Assembly (NCBI RefSeq): GCF_003003005.1
Contig: NZ_PVTR01000022.1
Location: 1 to 33,248 of the forward strand
From: Mongoliibacter ruber
GTDB lineage: Bacteria; Bacteroidota; Bacteroidia; Cytophagales; Cyclobacteriaceae
Direction: 5' to 3'
Length of the DNA: 33,248 nucleotides
Shown here: positions 18,074 through 24,753 of the stretch, in pieces
How positions within the stretch are numbered: position 1 is the stretch's first letter
Layout: each line of letters starts with the position of its first letter
Translations under genes and position numbers: made by a program
Notes under the pieces: model-generated
What the model was told of the DNA's origin: nothing
What the model saw: only the letters and a program-made list of their open reading frames with translations
The model's database searches: none

Positions 18074-18568
18074 ATGAAAAAGATACAAACCCTTATCGCT
18101 GGAATCCTAATGTCCTTTTCAATGGGGTACTATGCAAATTCACTTTTGCCAATCAAGCAAATCTCTTCAGACATCGAAAGGATCAAAATTGAAAAATTAA
18201 GACTTGGAGCTTTTTCATTAAGCCTCAATGTGAAAGATCTTGAAACATCAAGGGAGTTTTACCAAAAACTGGGATTCGAAGTCTTCGCAGGAAGCATGGA
18301 ACAGAATTACCTCATTATGAAAAATGAAAATTCACTTATAGGTTTATTTCAGGGGATGTTTGAGGGTAATATTTTAACATTCAATCCTGGATGGGATGAA
18401 AACGGCAATAACCTAAATGACTTTGATGACATTCGGGAAATACAGCGGCAATTGAAACAAAATGGGATTGCGCTAATTACCGAAGCCGACGAAACCACAT
18501 CAGGACCTGCAAGTGTGATGATAACTGACCCTGACGGAAATGTGATTTTACTGGACCAACATAGATAA
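18074..18568 (+). CDS. VOC (glyoxalase/bleomycin-resistance fold) protein with N-terminal anchor
   Basis: This 164-residue protein has a hydrophobic N-terminus (MKKIQTLIAGILMSFSMGYYANSLL) that could be a signal peptide or anchor, which is unusual for the family. The VOC fold spans about 46-164: SLNVKDLETSREFYQKLGFEV opens the first betaalphabetabetabeta half, and GPASVMITDPDGNVILLDQH closes the second. The closing segment ends in D where many members have a metal-binding E, and I cannot assign a full metal site, so its reaction is unknown. It is followed after 34 nt by the membrane protein at 18603, probably in one transcript. Confidence 0.88.
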   Translation: MKKIQTLIAGILMSFSMGYYANSLLPIKQISSDIERIKIEKLRLGAFSLSLNVKDLETSREFYQKLGFEVFAGSMEQNYLIMKNENSLIGLFQGMFEGNILTFNPGWDENGNNLNDFDDIREIQRQLKQNGIALITEADETTSGPASVMITDPDGNVILLDQHR

Positions 18569-18602
18569 TCACCTCACTTTACTGAAATTTAACTTTTCAC
18601 TA

Positions 18603-19058
18603 ATGCGCCATATCGTTTATAGCTTATTTGCTATTGCTTCCTTATTGATCTTGACTGATTTTCTGCTGCCTGGTATTCAGTTTGTTAAAAGTGAGTTTGA
18701 AGTCAAAAAAGAGCTCCAACAATATTTTAATGCAGCCGGAAATTCACATTTCTCATATAAAGTGATCACTGATAATCATGACTTTACCATCTCAGAAGGT
18801 TTTGCACAGGAAATTCTAGATGGGCAGCAAACTATCCAATACCGTGTTTCGCAGATATTCCAAGAAGTAAACGGGTATGGATTGGCAGATTCAAAAAGTA
18901 CAAGCATGCACTCTTTGAGGATTTTCTCAGGCCTGATCCTCCCCTTGTTTGTAATAATCACATTGTTTATTTCTTTCCGAAAAGCAAGGTCATTGAACAC
19001 TTTGGTTTTTGTACTTCAAGTACTATTAATAGCTGACCTTTTGTTTTTGATCATGTAA
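18603..19058 (+). CDS. Unrecognised membrane protein with three predicted helices
   Basis: I do not recognise this 151-residue protein. It has hydrophobic segments at about 4-24, 106-124 and 132-151, with a ~80-residue polar domain between the first and second (contains HFSYKVITDNHDFTISEGFA and YRVSQIFQEVNGYG), probably on the outer side of the membrane. The short Arg/Lys loop FRKARS between helices 2 and 3 supports an inside position there. It begins 34 nt after the VOC gene on the same strand. Codon use looks like the neighbours. No function is proposed. Confidence 0.72.
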   Translation: MRHIVYSLFAIASLLILTDFLLPGIQFVKSEFEVKKELQQYFNAAGNSHFSYKVITDNHDFTISEGFAQEILDGQQTIQYRVSQIFQEVNGYGLADSKSTSMHSLRIFSGLILPLFVIITLFISFRKARSLNTLVFVLQVLLIADLLFLIM

Positions 19059-19242
19059 ATATGCCGGTCATATTGGAGGTCTAGTCCTATTTTATTTGAT
19101 TGGTTTCTTATTGTTCTGAGCAAAGGATTCTGAATATTTAAAAGAACTTGTACTTGTTGTGATTATTTCGTCAGTCTTTATGCTAAAAAGTTAAGATTAT
19201 GTATGGCATGTCCGAATACTAAAACCTAAACTGAGTTTTTCA

Positions 19243-19293
19243 GTTAATCAATTAGATGATAATAATTTATCTCTTTTCATCTAATTGGTTAAC
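19243..19293 (+). promoter_or_regulatory. Long inverted repeat upstream of the CrtA-like gene
   Basis: GTTAATCAATTAGATGA (19243-19259) and TCATCTAATTGGTTAAC (19277-19293) pair over 17 positions with only one T/G wobble and a 17-nt spacer. It ends 10 nt before the ATG at 19304. It could be an operator for a dimeric regulator or a leader hairpin. It is not a terminator, as no T run follows. Confidence 0.55.
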
Positions 19294-19303
19294 AACTTTT
19301 CAA

Positions 19304-20026
19304 ATGGACTTATCCGCAAAATCAACGCAACAGGTCATCACTTTTACCCTTTTTCGGTTTGAGGGAATACAGGCATTCTGGATTTTTGCGCAAATGCAAA
19401 AATCCAAAAAAGACTTCAAAATGGTTCAAGGCCTGAAATTCTTTAAACTGATGGGAAGCGGAGGGAAAAATGGATTTTCCAAAATGCTAAATGTGAATGT
19501 ATATACCTTGTTGGCAGTTTGGGAATCAGAGGAAGCTGCTAAGATCTACTTTGATGAGTCCTCGCATTTCTTGGGTTTCGAAAGACGGGCTACAGAATAT
19601 TGGACCATTTACATGAAAACAAGTAAAGTTCATGGTACTTGGTCAGGACAGAAACCTTTCGAAAACATTCAACCTTACCAGTCCGGTCCAATCGCAGTTA
19701 TCACCCGGGCCACAATCAAATTTCGTTTTTTGAGAAAATTCTGGAGCTACGTCCCCTCGGTCAGCAAAAACATGGATGAAAGGGATGGATCGATTTTTTC
19801 CATTGGGATCGGGGAATATCCATGGCTCATGCAAGCCACATTCAGTCTTTGGGAAGATATGGAATCTATGCATAATTATGCGTACCGCTCAAAATTCCAT
19901 AGCGAAGTGATCCAAAAAACACGGAGTCTAGGTTGGTACAGCGAGGAGCTTTTCGCAAATTTTGTTCCTTACAAAACCGTAGGTTCTTGGGAAGGTGAAA
20001 ATCCCCTTCGACCCCTTATGGTGTGA
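19304..20026 (+). CDS. CrtA-like (spheroidene monooxygenase-type) carotenoid oxygenase
   Basis: I chose the ATG at 19304 (MDLSAKSTQQVITFTLFRFEG, 240 residues); a frame from 19256 adds 16 hydrophobic residues that overlap an inverted repeat. The protein matches the CrtA family along its length: TFTLFRFEGIQAFWIFAQM at the start, GLKFFKLMGSGGKNGFS, LLAVWESEEAAKIYF, then VITRATIKF, FWSYVPSVSKNMD, SIGIGEYPWLMQATFSLWED and the end SEELFANFVPY. CrtA in purple bacteria adds a keto group at C-2 of acyclic carotenoids; Bacteroidota homologues are presumed to oxidise pigments such as flexixanthin-type carotenoids, which is inference here. No other carotenoid gene (crtB, crtI, crtW, crtZ) is in the window, so this is an orphan copy. 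Confidence 0.85.
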   Translation: MDLSAKSTQQVITFTLFRFEGIQAFWIFAQMQKSKKDFKMVQGLKFFKLMGSGGKNGFSKMLNVNVYTLLAVWESEEAAKIYFDESSHFLGFERRATEYWTIYMKTSKVHGTWSGQKPFENIQPYQSGPIAVITRATIKFRFLRKFWSYVPSVSKNMDERDGSIFSIGIGEYPWLMQATFSLWEDMESMHNYAYRSKFHSEVIQKTRSLGWYSEELFANFVPYKTVGSWEGENPLRPLMV

Positions 20027-20229
20027 TTTATTATTTGACCTTAGGATTGGGTGAATGACAAATTGTGAGAAAAGTGACTGTTCTAAATACTTCTGGAATT
20101 GAAATGGTTAAGACATTTCTCATTGATTTTTTTAATTATTAAAAAAGTAGTGATAGCTTTAGATCAATTGAAAGATATCCTGGAGGGGTGCTTGAAGTTA
20201 CCTAATGGGTCATAAAAATCTAAAATCTA

Positions 20230-20819
20230 ATGAAAACCTATCTCACACCAATTTTACTAGCCTTTCTTTTTTTCACCGCATGTAGTAGTGAAATCGATAA
20301 TTCACTTGATGCAGAAATTGAAGAAATCGAAATGGGTCTTTTTACGGCTACTCAAATTAATGGCGAATCACCTACAAAATATTCTATTGCAGAAAGGATG
20401 AACCATTATAAGGTGCCTGGCCTAAGCATAGCGGTAATAAAGGATGGAAAAATCCATTGGGCAAAAGGTTATGGCATTGCCAATACTCTTGAAAACAGGA
20501 AAGTAGAAGTCAGCCCAAACACTCTATTTCAGGCAGGATCTATCAGTAAACCAATTGCTGCCCTCTCAGTGCTGAAAATGGCACAAGAAGGAAAACTTGA
20601 TTTGGATGAGGATGTCAATACCTATCTCCTAAATTGGGAAATGGAAAATTAATAATGATAGACCCAAATGGCTATTTTAACTCAGTTCTTGCCCAAAAAG
20701 GAGCGTTGGAATTTATTGAAATGGATCAAGGTAAAAGAATTGCTTTTCAAAAAAGTGAAGAAAATAACTTTTACTCATTTCTTGTCTATGATATTTTCCA
20801 GTTTGACAAAATTGAATAA
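20230..20819 (+). pseudogene. Decayed class C beta-lactamase-like serine hydrolase
   Basis: The first frame (20230-20652, 140 residues) is the N-terminus of a lipoprotein serine hydrolase: lipobox FTAC with Cys18, KVPGLSIAVIKDGKIHWAKGYG, and the SxxK motif Ser104-Ile-Ser-Lys107. It stops right after DEDVNTYLLNW, where intact family members continue for 200-350 residues through the YxN and HxG/KTG regions. In another frame (starting within 20620-20634, stop at 20819) comes a segment with KLIMIDPNGYF, KGALEFIEMDQGKRIAF and FYSFLVYDIFQF, resembling the C-terminal domain of such hydrolases. The simplest reading is an internal deletion that also shifted the frame. The remaining product could not be an active hydrolase. 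A free-standing short protein is less likely. Confidence 0.6.
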
Positions 20820-20920
20820 ATGAATGGAGTTCTGGGTGAAGGCAGTTAAAAAAATAAATCCACCCCACTATTGCCTAAGCATTAAACTAAACTATTTAAA
20901 GCTAAGAAAGTTAGTCAGTT

Positions 20921-20936
20921 GTTCAAAAGGTTGAAC
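20921..20936 (+). promoter_or_regulatory. Short inverted repeat before the CIA30 gene
   Basis: GTTCAA-AAGG-TTGAAC is a perfect 6-bp inverted repeat ending 20 nt before the ATG at 20957. It may be an operator or leader hairpin; a repeat this short can also arise by chance. Confidence 0.25.
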
Positions 20937-20956
20937 TAAACAAAAGGACTACATTC

Positions 20957-21478
20957 ATGAAATATTTACTTCTAACCCTATTGATTATGAACAGCTTACT
21001 TATTTTTGATTTTAGTTCAACTTCAGATTGGTCTGATTGGCAGGTTGGAAACGATGTGGTAATGGGAGGGAAATCAATGAGCAAAATCTCTTCTAACGAA
21101 TCAGGACATGCTGTATTTACAGGAGATGTTTCTCTGGAGAACAACGGAGGATTTGCATCTATCTATTATCGTTTCAATTCCAAAGATATTAGTGGCAAAA
21201 AAATGGCAATCATCCGATTAAAAGGAGATGGAAAGGAATACCAGTTTAGAATAAAAGCTGATCTGAATCAAGGGGCATCCTATATATACACCTTCAAAAC
21301 AAGCGGTGAATGGCAAACTATTGAAATCCCGCTTGACAAAATGGAACCTACCTACAGAGGAAACAAGCTAAACCTACCTAATTTCAATGCCAGTCAAATT
21401 CAAGAAGTTCGGTTTTTGATCGGGAATGGCAAAGCCGAGAGTTTTAGCTTAACTTTAGATAAGATCGAGCTAGAGTAA
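20957..21478 (+). CDS. CIA30-family protein
   Basis: This 173-residue protein belongs to the CIA30 family (complex I intermediate-associated protein 30 fold, a galactose-binding-like beta-sandwich). It shows the typical opening DWQVGNDVVMGGKSMSKIS, the FTGDVSLENNGGFASIYYRF strand, and the end of the fold with EVRFLIGNGKAESFSLTLDKIEL. In mitochondria the founder assists complex I assembly; bacterial members outside that role are common and their function is unknown. The N-terminal MKYLLLTLLIMNSLLIFDFSS is hydrophobic and could direct export, but it merges into the first strand. The gene stands 137 nt after the decayed hydrolase and 77 nt before the LuxR-type regulator. Confidence 0.9.
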   Translation: MKYLLLTLLIMNSLLIFDFSSTSDWSDWQVGNDVVMGGKSMSKISSNESGHAVFTGDVSLENNGGFASIYYRFNSKDISGKKMAIIRLKGDGKEYQFRIKADLNQGASYIYTFKTSGEWQTIEIPLDKMEPTYRGNKLNLPNFNASQIQEVRFLIGNGKAESFSLTLDKIELE

Positions 21479-21495
21479 AAAAGAAACCTGATTGG

Positions 21496-21503
21496 TAGAT
21501 TTG
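21496..21503 (+). promoter_or_regulatory. Candidate -7 element for the membrane LuxR-type regulator
   Basis: TAGATTTG matches TAnnTTTG exactly and lies 52 nt before the ATG at 21556. I see no TTG box at the right distance, so support is limited. Confidence 0.3.
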
Positions 21504-21555
21504 CTTTTAAAAGAGTCGAAAAGCATAGTTGTAACCGAAAAATAAAAGACATTTC

Positions 21556-22095
21556 ATGGATTTTAGAGTAAATACTGATACTTGGTTTGTTTTCAGTGTC
21601 CTATTCATTGCCTCCCTCCTCTTATTTATCGTGGCCTACATTGCAATCCCGTACTTCATTAGAAAAAGGCAGCTCAAGAGGATTCACTACAAATTCGTTT
21701 GGAAAAAGAATCAATATGAGCAATTGGAAAAAAGAACTTTTGAAAGGGAAATCTCACATTTGGAAACCCGGAACCAAGTGCTTGAAACTAACCTTGATAT
21801 TTCAATCCAACAAATGATCCGGTCTGATTTTAACACCAATCAAGTCAATGCATTCTATGCAGAGTTTGAAAAGGCATATCCTCATTTCAATGATACCTTG
21901 AATAAACTTATCCCCAATATTACTTCCCATGAATTAAAAGTGTGTTCGTTGATTCGGTTGAATTTGACAGCGAAAGAAATCAGCAGAATTATGAATATCA
22001 CCCCGGAAAGTGTAAATAAAGCGCGTTACAGGCTTCGTAAAAAAATGGCACTGGACTTAAAAGAAGACTTAAATATTTTTCTTTTAACCATTTGA
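21556..22095 (+). CDS. Membrane-tethered LuxR-type HTH regulator
   Basis: This 179-residue protein has one membrane helix (about 11-34), a positively charged juxtamembrane segment, a coiled coil (about 50-88), and a C-terminal helix-turn-helix of the LuxR/GerE type (about 124-165: SHELKVCSLIRLNLTAKEIS, RIMNITPESVNKARYRLRKK). The half from the coiled coil on looks like the C-terminus of Bacteroidota TPR-HTH membrane regulators, with FNDTLNKLIPNITSHELKVC in the usual position. The N-terminal TPR sensor region of those proteins is missing. It may be a natural short form or a remnant of a longer gene. How it would be activated is not visible. It precedes the PAF-AH-like gene by 95 nt and could regulate it. 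Confidence 0.85.
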   Translation: MDFRVNTDTWFVFSVLFIASLLLFIVAYIAIPYFIRKRQLKRIHYKFVWKKNQYEQLEKRTFEREISHLETRNQVLETNLDISIQQMIRSDFNTNQVNAFYAEFEKAYPHFNDTLNKLIPNITSHELKVCSLIRLNLTAKEISRIMNITPESVNKARYRLRKKMALDLKEDLNIFLLTI

Positions 22096-22124
22096 TTTTC
22101 ATATGACTAAAACCATGTCCATCA

Positions 22125-22181
22125 TTTGTCCATAGCTTTTTTGATAGTTTTGATCCAACAGATCTTAAGTTTGATCAAAAC
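22125..22181 (+). promoter_or_regulatory. Candidate promoter overlapped by an inverted repeat
   Basis: TAGTTTTG (22145-22152) matches TAnnTTTG exactly, with TTTG (22125-22128) 16 nt upstream, a little closer than usual. A perfect 9-bp inverted repeat, GTTTTGATC (22147-22155) and GATCAAAAC (22173-22181), overlaps the -7 element and the presumed start of transcription. That arrangement suits a repressor operator. The ATG at 22191 is 9 nt beyond. Confidence 0.45.
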
Positions 22182-22190
22182 CAAAAAATC

Positions 22191-23621
22191 ATGAGACTAT
22201 TTGAAGTGTTCTTACTCATCGCCTGTACCAGCTTTCCTTTGCTACGCTTAGTTGTAACCTTTCGAAGTAAAGAAATTTCAGGAATAGCTTTTATCATCAG
22301 TATCTTTTCACTTCACTTTTTTGCTGAAGGACTGAGGTGGCAAATGCTACCCGCTTACCTATTACTTCTCTTGATTCTGATTATTTGGTTTTTTAAGATC
22401 AGAATCCAAGGCAAACTCTTGAAATTAGGTACCACCTTCTTTTTCCTCATATTCCTATTTACAGCATGGTTACTACCTATACTATTACCTGTTTTCAAAT
22501 TACCAAAACCAAAAGGTCCCTATCAAATAGGGGCTCAATACCTGAAAGTCACCAGCAATCGCCTGGAAATCATTACAGGTGATAAGGCTGAAAAAAGAAC
22601 CTTCATGGTGAAGGTATGGTATCCTTCTAATTCGCAAGAAGAGGAAATGGAATCTTACCTGGATAAAGGCAATCGATTAGGATTTAGCAACAAATATGGA
22701 CTTCCCAATTCAATCACCAATTACCTTGACTATGTCAACACGAACACCCGTCAAAAACCCCCTATTGCTGACGGAAAGTTTCCCGTTTTGATATTTTCGC
22801 ATGGCTCCAACTCCGAAGCATATGGGTACTATGCGCTGATTGAAGAAATTGTCAGCCATGGGTTTATTGTGTTGAATATCAATCATACTTACGAAAGCAG
22901 TGGCTCTCTTTTCCCTGATGGAGACATCAAACTTTATAACCGTCTTTTTGACCAAAACACCAACGATGCAAAAATGAGAGAAATGGCTTGGAACGCCACA
23001 CAGTCTTATCATAGTGCAAGAAATGAATCAGAGCAATTAATGGCAGTGCAAAACTTAATCGAAAACTATATAGCAGCGGATATCTCAATGCGCTGGAGTA
23101 AAGACATCATCGACCTTATTGACCATCTTTTCCTTTGGGAGGAAAACTCTTTTCTGAACAGTCATATGGAGTTGGAGAAAATAGGTGTTTTCGGTCATTC
23201 ACAGGGCGGTTCGGCAATAGGTCAGGCTCTAAAGGACGACAATAGGATAAAGGCTGGTATAAATTTGGACGGAGTACAATGGGGAGAAATGATCAATTCA
23301 AATATGGATAAACCTCTCCTATTGTTGTCTTCAGATTGGGACAAAGACCATCTTGACCTGAATAAATTTGCTTATAGAAACCTCAAAAAATCAAACTTTA
23401 AAAGCTTGGTTATCAAAAATACAGGTCACTCAAACTTTATGGATATCCCGTTGATTGTCAACTCTTCCAAAATCAATGAAGCTGGAAAAATTGCCCCTTT
23501 AAGGTCTTATGAAATCACCCATGAAATTGTATTGGATTTCTTCAATCAGCATTTATACTCACAAAGAAGTAGATTTGAAGAATTGTTAAATGCTTACCAA
23601 GAAATTGAAATAAAGAATTAG
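22191..23621 (+). CDS. Membrane-anchored PAF-acetylhydrolase-like alpha/beta hydrolase
   Basis: This 476-residue protein begins with four hydrophobic segments (about 3-20, 32-50, 55-70, 82-102) and then an alpha/beta hydrolase domain. The domain resembles platelet-activating factor acetylhydrolase: FPVLIFSHGSNSEAYGYYAL for the oxyanion strand, nucleophile Ser337 in GVFGHSQGGSAIG, Asp360 in INLDG and His413 in TGHSNFMDIP form a plausible triad. Family members hydrolyse short or oxidised acyl chains of phospholipids or similar esters; the substrate here is unknown. The membrane part places the enzyme at the inner membrane, probably with the catalytic domain outside. It is likely controlled from the candidate promoter/operator just upstream, possibly by the HTH protein at 21556. 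Confidence 0.88.
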   Translation: MRLFEVFLLIACTSFPLLRLVVTFRSKEISGIAFIISIFSLHFFAEGLRWQMLPAYLLLLLILIIWFFKIRIQGKLLKLGTTFFFLIFLFTAWLLPILLPVFKLPKPKGPYQIGAQYLKVTSNRLEIITGDKAEKRTFMVKVWYPSNSQEEEMESYLDKGNRLGFSNKYGLPNSITNYLDYVNTNTRQKPPIADGKFPVLIFSHGSNSEAYGYYALIEEIVSHGFIVLNINHTYESSGSLFPDGDIKLYNRLFDQNTNDAKMREMAWNATQSYHSARNESEQLMAVQNLIENYIAADISMRWSKDIIDLIDHLFLWEENSFLNSHMELEKIGVFGHSQGGSAIGQALKDDNRIKAGINLDGVQWGEMINSNMDKPLLLLSSDWDKDHLDLNKFAYRNLKKSNFKSLVIKNTGHSNFMDIPLIVNSSKINEAGKIAPLRSYEITHEIVLDFFNQHLYSQRSRFEELLNAYQEIEIKN

Positions 23622-23754
23622 GAAAAATACGATCCTAACAAGTTTTATTTTTGTCGAAAATCAAATGTAAAAATATCCCTTCCCTTGGGCATAGATAATT
23701 TTTTTGTCGTTTTAAAAAAAAAATTAAAAAATTTAAAAAAAGTAAAATTCCCCG

Positions 23755-23778
23755 AATTCAATTTTTCCAAATTGAATT
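23755..23778 (+). terminator. Hairpin, possible terminator of the PAF-AH-like gene
   Basis: AATTCAATTT and AAATTGAATT (23755-23764 and 23769-23778) pair perfectly over 10 bp with loop TTCC; only two further T follow. It lies 134 nt after the stop at 23621. The stem is AT-only apart from one C/G pair, so termination would be weak. Confidence 0.4.
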
Positions 23779-23800
23779 TTAATACTAGCCATTTTTCAAT

Positions 23801-23830
23801 CAACAAAATTTCATATATGGCTTTTTGTTG
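23801..23830 (+). other. Inverted repeat CAACAAAA/TTTTGTTG
   Basis: CAACAAAA (23801-23808) and TTTTGTTG (23823-23830) are perfect 8-bp arms around a 14-nt loop. A T run does not directly follow. Function unknown. Confidence 0.3.
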
Positions 23831-24052
23831 TTTGAACTAATTTTTTATTCATTTGATTTCACGCCAGCTATTTCTACTATTTTTTTCCCGTTACATTTCT
23901 TATTTTCTCAGGAATTGCAAGAATTACAAATTCTTAATATAGGTAAAAAAAATATAATTTTTATCATATTTCTAAGTATTCGGATTTTTTATTCAGTGGA
24001 ATTTTAAGAATAAATTTTTCTAAATTAAACCGTTGAAATTTAACCCCTCATT

Positions 24053-24091
24053 GGTTAAAAATACGTGGAAACACGTATTTATTATTTAACC
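24053..24091 (+). promoter_or_regulatory. Two-part hairpin upstream of the tail-collar gene
   Basis: The inner stem AAATACGTG (24059-24067), loop GAAA, CACGTATTT (24072-24080) is perfect over 9 bp with a GNRA-type tetraloop. Outer arms GGTTAAA (24053-24059) and TTTAACC (24085-24091) add 7 bp, sharing one base with the inner arm. It ends 45 nt before the ATG at 24137. It may be a stable RNA leader or an operator. Confidence 0.5.
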
Positions 24092-24136
24092 ATATATTTC
24101 ATTATTTAGATATTAATTTAAACTTAAATAACACAT

Positions 24137-24679
24137 ATGGAACCACTAATTGGACAAATCATGATGTTTGCAGGAACCTTTGCCCCCCGAGGTTGGGCCT
24201 TTTGCGACGGTCAGCTCATTTCTATTTCTCAGAATCAGGCTTTATATAGCATTGTAGGAACAACTTATGGCGGTGATGGCAGAACCACCTTTGCCCTACC
24301 AGACTTGAGGGGAAGAGCGCCTATTCACAAAGGGCAGGGGCCAGGTCTTTCAAATATCACTTTGGGTGAAAATGGAGGTACGGAACAAGTGTCTTTGACA
24401 GTTCAAAATATGCCTGCACACAATCATGCATTAAATGTGAGTAATTCAGCAGGAACAAGTTTCAACCCCGAAGGAAATGTGCCCGCTGCCTCTCAGTTTC
24501 AGGAAAACCGCCAAAGCCCTGTTATTAATGTCAGCTCCTACAACGACAGTCCTAATACTGCCATGGCACCAAATACCATTAGCAATCAAGGCGGAAACCA
24601 ACCATTCAACAACCGAAACCCTTATTTAGGCATCAATTATATTATCGCCTTACAGGGAGTTTACCCTATGAGAGATTGA
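24137..24679 (+). CDS. Phage tail-collar domain protein (microcystin-dependent-protein type)
   Basis: This 180-residue protein starts with the tail-collar domain: EPLIGQIMMFAGTFAPRGWAFCDGQLISISQNQALYSIVGTTYGGDGRTTFALPDLRGR (about 2-60, quoted here only in outline by its ends), and it keeps the GWAFCDGQ and FALPDLRGR signatures. A low-complexity Asn/Gly/Pro region with PAHNHA follows, and the end NPYLGINYIIALQGVYP is the standard close of the Mdp-like family. Bacteroidota and cyanobacteria carry such genes outside prophages, often two or three together. No other phage gene is present, so I do not call a prophage. It has no signal peptide. The giant adhesin starts 74 nt downstream. Confidence 0.92.
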   Translation: MEPLIGQIMMFAGTFAPRGWAFCDGQLISISQNQALYSIVGTTYGGDGRTTFALPDLRGRAPIHKGQGPGLSNITLGENGGTEQVSLTVQNMPAHNHALNVSNSAGTSFNPEGNVPAASQFQENRQSPVINVSSYNDSPNTAMAPNTISNQGGNQPFNNRNPYLGINYIIALQGVYPMRD

Positions 24680-24685
24680 TCATCA

Positions 24686-24715
24686 GTCCTTTGGAGTCTA
24701 CAAGCTTCAAAGGAC
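24686..24715 (+). terminator. Hairpin between the tail-collar gene and the giant adhesin
   Basis: GTCCTTTG (24686-24693) and CAAAGGAC (24708-24715) are perfect arms, extended inward by about three pairs including one G/T wobble. TTTT follows after ATG (24718-24722 region). It begins 7 nt after the stop at 24679 and probably attenuates or ends the tail-collar transcript. Confidence 0.5.
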
Positions 24716-24753
24716 ATGTTTTCCCCGATCCTTTTTAATTAAAATCGCCCCAT

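Larger units (their letters stand above)
23622..24136. other. 515-nt AT-rich gap with three hairpins
   Basis: No gene is supported here; a 60-codon plus-strand frame (23825-24007) is very rich in Phe/Ile and looks like AT-rich noise. The gap holds three perfect inverted repeats listed separately, long A and T runs around 23711-23741, and the leader of the tail-collar gene. Confidence 0.6.

Noticed and set aside
19058-19073. Short inverted repeat AATATG/CATATT after the membrane protein gene
   Set aside because: Only 6 bp with a 5-nt loop and no T run; insufficient for a terminator call.
20128-20146. AT-only palindrome TTTTTTAAT/ATTAAAAAA
   Set aside because: Pure A/T composition in AT-rich spacer; too likely by chance to be called a terminator or operator.
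23825-24007. Plus-strand 60-codon frame in the AT-rich gap
   Set aside because: Extreme Phe/Ile content, as expected from translated AT-rich spacer; no start context or similarity.
24137-24679. Prophage or tailocin around the tail-collar gene
   Set aside because: No other phage structural, lysis, integrase or sheath gene is nearby; stand-alone Mdp-like genes are common in Bacteroidota.
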